This document shows positions 23,650 through 35,682 of a stretch of 64,000 nt of DNA, piece by piece. Position numbers and translations under genes: made by a program. The notes under the pieces are model-generated. The model was not told the DNA's origin and made no database searches. It saw only the letters and a program-made list of their open reading frames with translations. The stretch covers positions 24,381,514 to 24,445,513 of the forward strand of contig QVOM02000049.1 of assembly GCA_003586115.2 (NCBI GenBank). The letters are read 5' to 3'. Source of the stretch: Salvator merianae (Eukaryota; Chordata; Lepidosauria; Squamata; Teiidae). Every line of letters starts with the position of its first letter. Position 1 is the first letter of the stretch.

Positions 23650-24682
23650 CCATTAACTCCAGAAAGGGATGCTCTAGGAATGTCTTCATCTATGCCTTGC
23701 AGACTGTTTTAAGACACTACTAGAATGCCTCTTTCAGGAACCTGTGGCTTTGATATGCTCCAAAACCAGTTTATTGATACCTTTATTTATACCCTCCCCC
23801 AACATACCTGATTCCAGAATTTAAGATCTTTCAGAGTAGTAGAAGTAGGACTACTGCATAACAAGTTAATCTTGTCAGTGCAAAACACAAGCATAGGATG
23901 TTTGCAATTTGATCTGGGAGATCATCAAAATCTGGGGCCCTGAGCATCGAAAGCTTTTGAAATATAGTGCAGAATAAAATGGATAACAGTTCTTAAAATA
24001 CAACTTCTTGTCCGCTTTTTTCCTTTTCTAGAGAGCCTGTTAATATGTGTATAAGTTTTCATCATCTATTATTAGAAGTGATAAGAGTCCAGCAAGTCAT
24101 ACAGCCTACATCATCACATCACTAGTTGTACAGAAGCTTCTACATCTTGAACTAATCACTACTTTTTATAACAGATAGACATGCTTTTATACTTTATGAG
24201 ACTAGAGAGCACAGGACTCTTGAGATAATACAGAGCTCTGTATTTCCTATTTGCTGCTTGACATACCAAATGCAACAGCGCCCTCTAATGTCCATTCAAA
24301 TTAAAAGAAAAACATTGGTTTTTTTTTTGTTTTTTTTTTAAGGAAAGTGAAGACATAGTCCAGAGATTATCATGATTACATCCAATTGCAAGTTATTTGA
24401 GCACATACATTAGGGCAAAGTAGCGTATAGAAAGTGAATAAAACTTTGGCACTCATTTAAAAACTCATGATAAAGACATTAAAAAAAGTTTGTAGCCTGT
24501 ACATTGTAATTAAAGTTGAAATTGTCCTTAGTCTACTGCTACAAATTAGCATGAGGTCACTCCAGATATAAAGGATTTCGGATTTTTCCTCCCCAAATGG
24601 AACGTTTTTGAAATGCCTTGGAAAATAAAATCTTGGATTTTTCTCAAAGGTCTTAGAAAATAATAAAAAAAGAGAGAGAAAT
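23650..24682. other. No gene recognised
   Basis: AT-rich, no supported feature. Confidence 0.5.
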
Positions 24683-24790
24683 TTATTTTATTTTAGAATT
24701 TACATCCTGCCCTTCAAGTGATCACAATAAAAAATAAAATATATAACATATACATAAAACATATTTAAAATATATGATATATTGACATTT
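24683..24790 (-). mobile_element. CR1/L2-type LINE 3' terminus
   Basis: TTTACATCCTGCCCTTCAAG followed by CACAATAAAAAATAAAAT matches the 3' terminal block at 4.62 kb and 39.22 kb. Only the last hundred bases remain. Confidence 0.6.
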
Positions 24791-24911
24791 GGAGAAGATC
24801 ATCTTATCCAAATGTGCTTCACGGCCATCAGCAAACTATTTCCTAATTATTTCCTTCATGCACGATAATAAAAAAAATCCTCCTGTTGGTATTCCATTCC
24901 TTTCTATCTTA

Positions 24912-25325
24912 GGAGTTTTCTGCACTTACCTCTAATGTGGATTATGGCCCTTTTCTGGTCCTCTTTTGTCTACACACTGGTGTGGACTAGAGAGCCCCGC
25001 TGCTCCTGATACGTTCGATCTGCATGAGATGTAGCATATTCTGAATCAGGAAGCCAATATGGCCTCCTGGTTAATTTCAAATCTGGAATACTGGAAAACC
25101 CTAATAACAAGGTTTACCAGCATAGTAGAGCCATAGGAATCCATTTCAATGGTACACCTTGTTGTGCTGCTGAAATGGGGCCCCTAGGGGTTCTGAGGCC
25201 AGAAACCTGGCCATTGGATCTGGCACTGAAACTTGAGTGAACTTCAGGGTCTCTGATCTGGACCAGAAAACTGTGTGATATGGATCAGCTGATCTGTATC
25301 ACATCGGATAAGTATAGAAATGCCC
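24912..25325. mobile_element. MITE family D, copy near 25 kb
   Basis: The left end GGAGTTTTCTGCACTTACC follows TTA; the right end GTATAGAAATGCCC precedes TTT. The interior has GATCTG(T)ATCA palindromes and the GTTCGATCTGCAT block like the 19.4 kb copy. The ends are somewhat mutated. Confidence 0.65.
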
Positions 25326-25493
25326 TTTCTTTATGAAAACATCTGATACTCCTGTTTCTTATCATTTGCAAGGTGGGAACAGACTTTCCCCATGAATTAA
25401 AACAGGAAACATGCTTTCTTACAATACAAAAAGTTTGGGCAGTATTTAGAAATTTGAAAAATACGAATAGCCTTAAAGGAACGCTTTAGCTCT

Positions 25494-26066
25494 GGGCGTT
25501 TTCACACTTACCAGAGGAGAACGTTCTAATTAGCAGGCTTCAGACCCATGAAGACGGAGTCTGGTGAGTGCTATATGCACTTGCCAGCGAGGGAAACGAC
25601 TCCAAGCTGACCAGCAGAGGGAGCAGTGCGGATGGGAATCCACTAGACAGGAAGTGAGGTCACAAATCATAGTGGCATGGATGCGAAGATTGAGCTAGTA
25701 ATCAGAAACATAGAGCAACTGCTTTGAATTTAGAGCAGCTCCTTTCGGAGCTGTCTTTGAAACGGCAGGCAGGGTGCGAAGCCCAAAAGGCAAAACGGGT
25801 TGCGAAGCAGTGGACCGCGGCTGCGCCAGCCCCTCCCTGCTGCCATTTCAAGCCAGGAAGCAGTGCGAAAGCACCTACCCCGATCTGCACTTGATCACGC
25901 AGGTCAAAATCAAGACAGCAAATTACTTGTCTAGCATTCCCTAGCTTCAGGTATGTATCAGGTGAGCCTCGGTGCGAATCGGGAGCATTGCACGCATGTG
26001 TAAGTGTGAATCCTCTGTTCTAGAGAGTGGACAAAAACGTTCCTCTTGTGAAGTGTGAACAGGCCC
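25494..26066. mobile_element. MITE family C, copy 1
   Basis: It starts GGGCGTTTTCACACTTACC and ends AAGTGTGAACAGGCCC. Flanks are TCT and TTT (one change). An AACGTTCTAATTAGCA block near the left and TCTGTTCTAGAGAGTGG near the right are shared with 29,428. GC-rich compared with its surroundings; non-coding. Confidence 0.7.
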
Positions 26067-26938
26067 TTTGTTTGTTCTTGCTACAGTTCCAGCATGATTT
26101 CTAGGAGGTATTTAGGCTACTACAAGCACAGAACAAACAGAAAGGTTCTGGGAGCTCTGTAGGCCCACTCCCATCCTCATCACGGCAACACCTTGCTGCT
26201 ATGCACCAGCTGTCCCAATTGGGAGTCAGTGTGCATGAAGTTTCAGATAAGTATGCATAGCATTGTATAGCACAATTTATAAGAACAATATTTTGAAGAA
26301 AGTCATATCAGTAAGGTCATCTACTCAACTAAAAGCAAGGTGAAGAGGCCAACTGTACTGTTTTTGAAGGTTGTCTGAAATGTGGTTTGTTACAGTGGAT
26401 TCTAGAGGTCTGGCATGATTCAAAATCTGGCTTTTGCCAGCCTCATCTAGCACCTGGCCCATGCCTGGTCCATTGACCACCACTTGGGTGTGACTCCTAG
26501 AAGGGCCTGTGAAGGGGAACAGATTAATGTTTTATTGGTCCATGGCAGCATAAAATAAGACATGTTAATATTGCTGTTTTGCTACTTATATTTTGTATCA
26601 TGTGATAATTTTATTTAATTACAGGACTTTCATAATATTCCTTCTTTTCCAAGGCACATCATAGTTATATGATGGCAGTTCTGACTTTTTTTTCCCTTTT
26701 TTTTTTGCTTGTTTTCTTAGCTCAGACTCAGCTTGAGTGCTTTGGAAATTTTCTGCATACTATATTTCTATGCTGAAAAATGTTCTAGCATGAGAAGAAA
26801 GGAACATGCAAATTCTTCACTGTATGGTGATTCACTTTCTTATTTTAGATGTTAGAGGAAAATTGTTAAGTAATGTTACAGGCCATGCTCTGGGTTTGAG
26901 TTGTTCTGGGGAAATTAGCGTCCCAGCCATTAGACCTT
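26067..26938. other. No gene recognised
   Basis: No supported feature except a possible continuation of the LTR element beyond 26,938. Confidence 0.4.
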
Positions 26939-27032
26939 TGTAGGGATCGATGTATCAGGCCAGGTTTTAATAACGCCAAACTGGCACAAGTCCAAATAAA
27001 GAGGAGATAATCCTTAAAAATAATGGTGCATC

Positions 27033-27038
27033 TTTATT
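27033..27038 (-). terminator. Poly(A) signal in the candidate LTR
   Basis: AATAAA on the minus strand; its position fits an LTR R/U5 layout. Confidence 0.4.
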
Positions 27039-27665
27039 AGAACCCAGCAAAAAGATTGAAATCCAAAGAAATAGCGATAAACAATGTAATTTGTTAGAAT
27101 TAGCTAGTTTCATAGATAGCATAGGTAGTTAGGCACTTAAAAAAGGAAAAGGAAAAGGCTTGGCTCCAAACTTAAGTAAGGAGACCTAGTTAGTGTGTGT
27201 AAAGGGGGAGAAGGGGGGAAGAAAGAGAGAGAGTCTGGGAGAAGCTAGCAATGGAGACTAGAAAGGTTCCTAGCATTAAAGGGTAAATCTCACCCATCTG
27301 TAGTCTTCTCCAGGTAAATCTTCATCATGCCAAAAAGGAAAATTTGGGGGAAAAGATGCATAGGTCTCTTGCAGGCAAAATGGGTTAAAAATCAGAGAAT
27401 GGGATATGGACGAAGCTCCAAAACCCTTACTCCTTTCGGGAAAAAAAGCTCTTTTACCAAGGGGCATGGAGAGAAATATAGAAATCCCTTATCAAGTGAA
27501 ATCAGCTAAAAAGGAAAATAAAGGAAACTGCAAGCAAGCAGTAAGATCACGCAGCTTCTTAGAAAAATCTGTTCCCTCTCCATTTCAGGAGGGAGGTAAA
27601 AGTAGCTCTCAGCCAGGGAAAATGGGGATGAGATAGATGATCATTCTTCCTGACATCTTGTGTGT

Positions 27666-27723
27666 TTCTTCTTCTTCTTCCCTCTAATGTTTCTTCTTCT
27701 TCTCTATAATGTTTCTTCTTACT
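27666..27723. repeat. (CTT)n-rich repeat, about 23-bp higher-order unit
   Basis: Two TTCTTCTTCTTC runs separated by CTCTAATG/CTATAATG, then a third shorter run. Confidence 0.8.
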
Positions 27724-28289
27724 TCCTAATAGAAAAACCTGAACTTTAATATTATTTTTCCCAAGAAGAAAAAGGAGCAAGCTTCCTTTTAGTTGGGCAA
27801 AGATGTGTATTTGGTCATGTAGAGAGATAAACAGACAACTACACTGGTTGATGAGCTTAAATGGTGCTGTTTGCATTCTTAATGAGAAGCTCTCAAGATG
27901 TGGGCTTGAACAATAGGACTAGTTTTGATGGTCAGATACTTGCCCAATCTTTTGTTAACCATTAATGTGTAATTTCCTGAGCTGACTCAAGGAGCCAGGT
28001 TAACTTATTCAAGAAATAAGCTGGTCTCTACAGGGTCCAGAATTCTGGTCAGTTTCCCTGCATTTGAAACCGTTCTGGCTGTTATATCTCATGGAATCCA
28101 CGTCCATTTGTATATAGTAAGAATGTTTGTGCTCCTGCTTCTGTACGGCAGGGCTAACAGTGTCTGTACTCCTGCCTCTGTATGACAGGGCTATGCATTC
28201 TGGGTAACTGACAGCTGCAGTAATATAACATGAAGATAGGTAGCTATTGTAAAGACAATAACAGACACTGTTGTTCTTTTAGTATGTTC

Positions 28290-28384
28290 ATTTTGTAGTG
28301 GTTTTTAATCTTGTAACCCACCCTGAGACCTTCAGGTATAGGCAGGATAAAAATGCAAATAATAACATAAATAAATAATAAATG
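28290..28384 (+). mobile_element. CR1/L2-type LINE 3' terminus
   Basis: TTGTAACCCACCCTGAGACC and GGCAGGATAAAAATGCAAAT, followed by AATAA repeats, is the sense-strand version of the 3' end seen at 56.6 kb. Confidence 0.7.
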
Positions 28385-28512
28385 ATGTTCAGGTTGCAAT
28401 AAAATAATAGACATATGACCCTATCATAAAATAAATCTGAAATATACCTTTGTTGTGGGAATTTCAAATATCATTCTCCAAGGTAGTTATATTAATACTG
28501 GATATTAATACT

Positions 28513-28601
28513 GGAAGGAAGGAAGGAAGGAAGGAAGGAAAGAAGGAAGGGAGGGAGAGAGAGAGGGAGGGAGGGAGAGAGGGAGGGAGGGAGGGGAAAA
28601 A
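28513..28601. repeat. (GGAA)n/(GGGA)n purine microsatellite
   Basis: About 89 bp of pure purine. A pyrimidine counterpart lies at 55,657-55,782. Confidence 0.95.
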
Positions 28602-29427
28602 ACTTCACTGCTTTTCCAGAGCTTTGGGCACTATCAACAGTACCTGAAGCCCATTGGCAAGGTAGCACACAAGAAGGTATGCTAGAAGATGGACAGGAAG
28701 GTGGCAACTATGGCAGTGATGGTAGAGTGGGTAACCTGAGCTTCCCTCCTATGGGTTATCTGTCTCACCATCTGCCACTGCCTGGCTTGGCTTGGCTGCC
28801 ACTTCCAATCCAGGCTTGTTGGCTTAGCCACTTCAAAGGGCTGCTTCCACACATCTCAGCAGCTCCTTATTGCCAAATTGGAATCCCACCATCAACATTT
28901 CTATTGCTGGTCTTAAAAAGTGTTACCTGGCCGATTGGCTTTATTTTTTGTGATTATAAATTTAATATAACACCCACTATCATGAAACCTCTACGCAGCC
29001 AGTATTTTGAATGCCTAATTAAACATACATTTTGATTTGATTGAAATGAACTTCTAAATAATTGTTGGATGGTCAGTGTAATATTGCAAATTCTGTTGTC
29101 TTTTGGCTTAGTTAAGAACAAAAAGATGAAAAAGAAAAGAACACAGCAATATGTCCAAAAAAAGAGAGAGAGAGAGAAAGAAAAAGAGACAAGGAACTCC
29201 AGCTTAAAGCCATTGATGTTTTTTTTATGCATTTAGGAAAGAAGGAATGTGGCAATATAAAGGGAGAGAGATCTGCAAGACTATTCCTTGGCGTGTCTCA
29301 CACAGGTATCTTTCAGATTGTGATCCATCACCAGCACCATAACAGGAGGGCAGGGGGAGGTGGGTGCTCGACAGGAGAACATTGCTTGTCTTTGGTATTT
29401 TTCTGATTTGTCTGCATCCTACACTAG
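28602..29427. other. No gene recognised
   Basis: The 118-codon frame at 28,679-29,035 (+) has no homology I recognise. A GA repeat lies at 29,160-29,190. Confidence 0.45.
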
Positions 29428-29946
29428 GAGCGTTTGCACACTTATTACAGTAGAACGTTCTAACTAGCATGGTTTGGGCCAGTCAGGATTGACTATGGTG
29501 AGGAGTATATGCACTGTCAGCTCTGGAACACTCTGTGACCCAACCAGCTGCAGAAGAACTGCAAATGGGGGTGCACTAATTAGGTAGCCGGGTTTGGAAC
29601 CAGAGGAGCCGTGTGTGGAGATGTGTCTGGAAGGGCTGCCAGGTTTTGAACCCCAAAGTTCATACCTAGCAAGGGCTCGGTATGAACCATCTGACAACAC
29701 AACCGTGCTTGTTCACTCCACGCCTCCTCACTGTTCCAAACCCAGAAGTGGTGTGAACACATCTTTCCTGATCCTCACCTGATGGCCCTTTGAGACTACA
29801 GTTTTCTTGAGAACAGCTGGTAGGCTTCAGGTGAGCTTCAGGTGGACTTTGATGAGTTTCCAATCAGCTGATGGTGTTTGCAGGTGTGAATACTCCGTTC
29901 TAGCAAGTGACCTGGAATGTTCCACTCACTAAATGAGAACAGGGCC
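29428..29946. mobile_element. MITE family C, copy 2 (TAG duplication)
   Basis: It starts GAGCGTTTGCACACTTATT and ends GAGAACAGGGCC, flanked by TAG at 29,425-29,427 and 29,947-29,949. The interior matches the 25.5 kb copy (GTTCTAACTAGCA near the left, TCCGTTCTAGCAAGTG near the right). Confidence 0.8.
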
Positions 29947-29954
29947 TAGGTGTC

Positions 29955-30190
29955 TAAAGCTGTGTTCACAACATTTTTTATAAAAAGCACCTCTTTGGCA
30001 GGTTACAGATGGCTTAAAGATGGTTTGCAGGTGGGAATGTTCACATGTCAGTCTAATCCTCCCCAGAAACATTCTAGACTAGAAAATGTAGATTATAGGT
30101 GGGATGAGTGTTTCCATGGCACTTTTGAGCCACCTTTTTGCTACTTGAGAATGCAGCCTCACAGTACACATGCTTATAATCAGAAAGATT
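29955..30190. mobile_element. Possible degraded MITE
   Basis: It begins AAAGCTGTGTTCACAACATT, resembling the end of family A or C, and shares blocks with 9,968-10,050. No matching right end is found. Confidence 0.3.
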
Positions 30191-30777
30191 GTAAATGAGG
30201 CTAGCAAGGAGGGAATGGGAGAGTGCTATCAACAATATATAGGGTTCCCTCTTCCACATGATTAGTCCTGTACTCAAAAAAATTAGCCCTTTTTTTTTTT
30301 AAAGGAGTTCATTCTTGGCAAATGACATGGTTTTTCTGCCTTGCATACAAAGGTACATGGAACTGTTCTTTCCCCCTTCTCCCATGTAATCCAGTTTGCT
30401 AAGAAGAGTTCAACTCCACAGAGCCAGAAATTTTGAGAAGAGCTGAAGAAGCAATCATAGGTCAAGGGTGGCACAGTAAAATTTACAGCCAATGAAAAAG
30501 GCTGCTAGCACCAATGGATTTGATTGGATGCAATTTCAGAGGTGGGCACAGGCAAATGCAAAAAACTTTTAAAGACAGTTTAAAAATTAGCGCCTAAAAG
30601 CATATCTTGAAAAGCCCTGTATAATTGCATCCTTCACCTCTTCCATGCTCACCACTGATTGGCCACCATTGACCTGGGTTTCCATATTCCTGATTGATTA
30701 GCCAGCAATAGCAGCCGTTTCCAAGTTGCTATTGTTACAGGCGCCTCTGTAGCTTCCCTTCCAATTTGTCCTAAACA
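30191..30777. other. No gene recognised; CCAAT-type motifs upstream of the candidate exon
   Basis: ATTGG at about 30,656 and 30,513 and a GATTGATTAG string precede the candidate exon at 30,778. No TATA box or CpG-rich promoter is seen. Confidence 0.3.
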
Positions 30778-30846
30778 ATGAGTCACCCTGAAAGTTACTA
30801 TTTCCCATCTGTGGAAAGAGTGGATAATCAGAGGCTTGAGGACACA
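30778..30846 (+). CDS. Candidate first coding exon (23 codons), weak
   Basis: ATG in the context AAACAATGA (A at -3) opens 23 codons, beginning MSHPESYYFPS and ending RLEDT. They end exactly at ACA|GTAAGT, a consensus splice donor, with the intron in phase 0. I do not recognise the peptide and no downstream exon can be joined with confidence. A good polypyrimidine acceptor at 31,276 leads to 16 open codons then a stop. Another at 33,361 leads to 21 open codons and a GTGAGC donor. Either could belong with it, or all could be chance. Comparison with other reptile genomes would settle it. Confidence 0.2.
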
Positions 30847-31827
30847 GTAAGTGTATTTTAGTGTATTTTTCTATTTTCTGTCTGTCCCTTGAGTTTCAGA
30901 TTCACCCCGGGCCTAACCTTTTTACTGTGTTTGATTGCAGCCTTAGAAAAAATGAAAGAAACATCTTTTGTCCTGCTCATGGTCCTGCCTTCAAAAGCCC
31001 AAATGAAAAAAGAAACATATTCCCACAGTTATGCATGCTAGGAATTAAATGCAAATTCTAACTGGCATTTTACTGCTTTTCATTAAAAGTGTTTTCACCC
31101 AAGTAGCATGGAAGCATCTGCATTTTCCAGATAATGAACCTGGTTTCTTTATCAGGAAGTCTTCTTAAAAGCAGATTATACAATGGATGTAGATGGTCCC
31201 TAAGCTAATTTTTGAGGCAATTTTTTTTTATGCAGTGTTTAGCCAGTGTAATGCTAGTATCTGTGTTTTCTTCCAGAAAGATACTTTGTTCTGTGATGTT
31301 CTGCTCTGTATACTGTGTATAAACTGAAACATCATTACAGTATTTCTATAATCCCCCATTTATAAATACTTAATGAATACTCACTGGGTGGCTTACAAAT
31401 AAGACAACTTGAAAATAGTCTTCCCCTCCCCCATGGTCCTATTATGTGTAATATGATCCTCAGACTAATCAATAAATATTATTTTACCATATGTTCTATT
31501 TAAAACCAACAGTAAATGATTACATAAATATTTCTTTGCATCATTAACATTACTTGTATAGCATCCATAATATCATCTGAGAACAGTTACACAGTTCTTT
31601 TAACTTCACACTCTTATTCTCTGTGCCTTTTTAAATACATATGCTGTTTATAATTTTCCTATAAAGTTTGAGCAGAACCAAGCTATGACTTTTTAATTGG
31701 CAATTCTGCCAAATTTACGTTCTTTTCCTATAGCAGACTGTCTACCTCCCACCCCTTGTATTAATTTCTTCTCGCTTCCCTTAAAAATATTTTAGACAGT
31801 GGCAAGTTACCCATTTTCAGTGATAAA
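30847..31827. other. No gene recognised
   Basis: Includes a strong-looking acceptor (CTGTGTTTTCTTCCAG) ending at about 31,276, but no exon can be defended after it. Confidence 0.4.
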
Positions 31828-31842
31828 GATAGATATATAGAT

Positions 31843-31874
<32 letters not shown>

Positions 31875-31883
31875 AGATAGATG
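31828..31883. repeat. (GATA)n/(GACA)n microsatellite
   Basis: GATA units pass into about nine GACA units and back to GATA. GATA/GACA arrays are widespread in reptiles. Confidence 0.95.
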
Positions 31884-31968
31884 AGAATACCAGTTTCATT
31901 TTCTTGTTTGATAACTAATACCATCACAGATAGAAAAACCAGTTCCTAATATCTTGCCCAACCTTCAT

Positions 31969-32125
31969 AGGTATCATGGCCAATTCCTGGTTGATTGCAT
32001 GGGCACCTCCATGGGCAGAGATACAGAAGTGGTTGCCATTGCCTGCTTCCTGGGCCAGGTTGGACATCGAACTGGCAACCTTCTGCTTTTCAAGCTGCTT
32101 ACATAACTACTGAACTACTGTTCAA
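31969..32125 (-). mobile_element. Sauria-type SINE, diverged
   Basis: The minus strand shares GGCAATGGCAACCACTTCTG, TATCTCTGCC and the GGTGCCCATGCA block with the better copy at 44,718. The tRNA-like head is worn (AGTAGTTCAGTAGTTATGTAA). Confidence 0.7.
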
Positions 32126-32708
32126 ACTTACTTCTCATTGCTTACTTACTTCGCAGTGTCACCACCCCATAACTCAGCTGAAGTGCTATGGGAAAGGAAC
32201 ATGGGATTGCTTTCTGCCCGGCCCAGAAACCGTGGTGGGGTGTGGGTGCATGTATTTGGGTGCACTTACACGAGTGCTTTTTTGAGGAAACTATATCCAT
32301 GTTCAGATGACCATAGATATCATATTCAAGGCTAGGGAAATTAGTACCCAAGGTGGGAATGTTTATTTGTCCCCCCACTCTAGACCCTTCCAGAGCCACC
32401 CTGAGGTGGGGGTAGGGCACAATGACTTGCTGAGAAGTGAGGTTTCTCACCCTGAAGTGGAGGACAGGTTGCACTGACCTCAGAGCAAGTATTTCCTGTT
32501 CTGGTGGCAGACTTTCCCTTGATCTGGTGCATGCCATATTGAAGGGCTGCCTGCCAGTGCCTCCATGGCATAGCTTGCAGTCTTGGATGGCCAAAAAGAT
32601 CAACCATGCCCTGTCACTTCCCAAAGCCAATTCCAGGTGGCCTTGTAAACAGACCCCCCAGATGGCAGAAGTGGGCCTCTGGTGACTCCCCCCACAGCTG
32701 TCAATTTT
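32126..32708. other. No gene recognised
   Basis: Lies between two SINE pieces. A 228-codon antisense frame (32,142-32,828) runs across it and into the SINE piece; see the rejected list. Confidence 0.45.
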
Positions 32709-32790
32709 CGTTGCTGCTGTTGTTGGGTACAACTGAATTGTGACTGACTCCTGGTTGACTGCATGGCTACTTCCATGGGCACTTCTAGTC
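32709..32790 (-). mobile_element. Sauria-type SINE, 3' part only
   Basis: GTTGTTGGGTACAACTGAAT and GACTGACTCCTGGTTGACTG match the left end of the SINE at 44,718. The head is absent. Confidence 0.7.
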
Positions 32791-34496
32791 TTGCACAAAA
32801 AAATAAGGATGCCAGGGAAGACCGCCATGGTAACTCCATGGTATTTGCATCACAAAAGGGTAAGTATGAAAAATACATAGTCAGAGGACCAGCCTCATGA
32901 AGGGGCAATGCAGACCTTGACAGATTTAAGCTGTAATCCTATATGCATGTACCATGAGGAAGCCCCATTGGACAGAGTAGAGCTTATGTTCAAGCATTAT
33001 GTCCAGATTTACGGGCATCTAATGGCTCCCACAGGTATCGTGGGGCAGAATAAGACTGGATATTAAGTCAATGGGAAGAGGCATTTTAAACTCTGCATGT
33101 GGTCCTTTAGATAGATGCATATTCCTGTCTATCAGTATAACAGACATTTCGGAAATCATTTCATTACTGAAATGAAAGGAAAACGACAGAAATACTGGTT
33201 TGATCTGTCTGAGTCCCTAATCGGCTCCATCTCTAAGGGTGTCTTTGCTTCCATCCCTGCCTGGTAAAGCACTTGGTGTTGGCTTTTATTCCTATTTACT
33301 GCTAATCTGGGATCTATGAAAGACCATCTTCTTGCCTTTCCCTGTTGCTTTCTTTACCAGGTCACTTTGCAGAGCAGCAGCATTAAGCATTTACATTCTT
33401 GGAGGGAAAGAACTGCCAACACTGTGAGCTTTGAAACTCTCTAAGGGCTTGTCTGGAATGCTGCATTTCAGCGGGGTTACAAATTGTCTCTATCTCAAAA
33501 TATAGTCCAGCCTTATTTATGACTATAAAAGGACTTTGCTCCTGTGCATATTGCAGGACATAGGTCTTTTCCTCCTGCCCTACCAATGGAAGGATTAAAA
33601 GTACATTAATCCTGGTTCTGAACGGAATTTTTGGAAGGACAAAATATGAAGACTACTGGTAAAACTAAAAGCTCAGCCCCAGCCTTAGACATGTTTAGCA
33701 TAAACCCAGGAACTCACCAAGATTTCAGGTTTGCCCATTTTGGCCCAGATAGCAGAAGGTGGCTTTGACAGTTTTCAGGGACTGTGAGAATATCTGGCCC
33801 ATGAGCTTGCCCTGATCTAGATATTAAGAAGCAGCTGTTTGAATGAGGTGCCCCAGAAATGCTATCCACTTCCATCTACTTGCAAAATATATAATACCAG
33901 CAGCAACACTTAGTCTCTTTTCCTCCCCCCCCCCCATTTGTAACACTTTTTTCTGGGGAAAAAACCCAAAGCATAGCTTTCCCTTCAACAAGTTTACTTT
34001 CACGACAGATGATTTCTATTAAAATATCAAATGGATTTTTCAGTAAGCTTGCTAAGCTTTTCATAATATGTCCAGATGCCCTGTTTTTATCAGTTTCTAA
34101 TTAAGTGTCCAGCCAGCTCTCTCAACGTAACTTGGTATTTGCCTCCTGGGGTCATAGATATAGAAAATCCCACATGTACGATATCAGAGGTTTTTTTTTT
34201 CTCCCAAAACCGACCACCCTTATTTCATAACTGAAGCAGCAAGCTGAAACATTGCAGCTCACATCAGTCTTATAGGTATACAAGCCTTGAAACTATATTC
34301 ATGTCATACTTGTGGCTTTGCAAAACAGGGAATTTTCTAATTGATCACATACTGAAGTTCTGCTGTCTGGTCTGTAAGTCAACACAATGGCATTTGAAAG
34401 AAAAAAAGAAAGCTGTCTTTTGTCATCTTGTCCACTGCATTGCTATCTTTGTCAATCTCACATACCCAACCTTCATTACAGATACTGATTTTCCCC
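32791..34496. other. No gene recognised; one exon-like stretch at 33,361-33,423
   Basis: CTGTTGCTTTCTTTACCAG ends at 33,360, a strong acceptor, followed by 21 open codons to a GTGAGC donor at 33,424. The peptide is unrecognised and this may be chance. Confidence 0.3.
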
Positions 34497-34742
34497 TGTG
34501 TTGTTGTTGAACTCCATGTGTGCTGATAGCGCTGTGCTGGGAACTGCCAGAGTATTATGGGAACTTAAGGTCATTGTGATCTGAACCTGGATTGCACTAG
34601 GGAAACCAGGTAGGAAGGCTGGATATATACACTAGCCAGAGTTGTGTTGCTTGTGATCTTTTATCAATAAAGGCTTGCTAGCATGGCTCTGCTGTCTCTG
34701 CCTGAGTTCCTTATCTGGAGCCCTGGGAAATGATCTTGACAT
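34497..34742 (+). mobile_element. Candidate short LTR
   Basis: A TATA-like GATATATAC (34,622-34,630) is followed 40 bases later by AATAAA (34,666-34,671), and then by a CTCTGCCTGAGTTCC stretch like a U5. The close TATA/AATAAA spacing is typical of small LTRs. Exact ends are not fixed: a TGTG start near 34,497 and a TTGACA end near 34,742 are possible, with no clear target duplication. Confidence 0.4.
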
Positions 34743-34970
34743 CTTTTCTGTGGTGGACCCACACCTTTCTAATACTAACAGGTTTGCCATAGACCAGCCC
34801 TTAAGGGCACACTGTTCAATTTGCATATGAAACCAAATTTGTATTTTGTTCATCGTATTTGTTCCTTTTTAAAAATTCATAATTTTCTTTTAATCGGAGA
34901 TCTCCCAGTGGAGACTAGACAAAATAAATAAGAATAGATCAAAACTACAAAAGTATAGCTTGAAACAATG

Positions 34971-35240
34971 GTCCTTTCTGCATGGGGCCTTGACCTCAAT
35001 TAGGGGCTTCTGAGGTTGTCTGGGCCTCATCAGTCTCCATATTTGTGTGGATCTGTGAGGCCCCACCTCACCCTGATATGCTCTGTCTGCATTAGAAGGA
35101 GACCCTGATCAGGAATTCTGGTAGACATAATTAAACGTGTCTACCCACAGACCAGTGGGCCCTGACCCCAAATGAGGAGGCGTGCAGATGACATGCTTCC
35201 ATGTTTGGGGCTAGCAGGGACATATTTCAGGAGTGTGCCA
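34971..35240. mobile_element. MITE family D, partial
   Basis: It starts GTCCTTTCTGCATGGGGCC. The interior shares TTGTGTGGATCTGTGAGGCC with the 19.4 kb copy. The right end is lost. Confidence 0.55.
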
Positions 35241-35682
35241 AAGCACGGTACCAAAATTTGTTCCCCAGCGACTCCAAGGCTGATACAATTGATTAAAAAT
35301 ATTAATTGTTGGGTAGGGTAAGGGGGAAAACATTCACACAGGCTATCCCTGACTGAAGAGATATGCTTTCAATAGGTATGCCATAAATATCAAAAGCTAA
35401 AAAGAGAAGAGAAAACCTAAGTGCAGCAGAACAGGACTGAGGAAGGACAAACTAAGAACTGAAGCCAGGTTTTGCAGAATGGCCAGTTTTCCTACAAGGA
35501 CTGTTAAAAAAAATTAAAAAGAGAAGCCTGCCTAACTTAGTGAGGCAGAAAGGGCAGGTAACTTGCTTAACAAGGTTGTAAAGAGGTAGAAGATAACAAG
35601 AGGCCCAAGGAAAGTCATGAAGATGGTTGTGAATCTTCTAAAAGTTAGATAAAAATGTAGTAAGTTGTCTCTGTGAAACTTG
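35241..35682. other. No gene recognised
   Basis: A-rich sequence with no supported feature. Confidence 0.5.

Larger units (their letters stand above)
26939..28032 (-). mobile_element. Candidate LTR of about 1.1 kb, antisense
   Basis: On the minus strand this block starts TGTAGAGA (28,032) and ends TCCCTACA (26,939). This is the TG..CA pattern with short inverted termini expected of an LTR. A poly(A) signal AATAAA lies on the minus strand at 27,038-27,033, about 95 bases before the 3' end, as in R-U5 regions. I see no clear TATA box, no matching target duplication and no convincing primer-binding site in the next bases, so a solo LTR, a truncated element or a coincidence all remain possible. 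No viral protein is encoded. Confidence 0.4.

Noticed and set aside
28450..28647. Lys/Glu/Gly-rich frame
   Set aside because: Translation of the (GGAA)n microsatellite.
32142..32828. 228-codon antisense open frame
   Set aside because: It runs through a Sauria-type SINE fragment and unassigned DNA, has no recognisable domain, and other frames on both strands are also open. Most likely chance.
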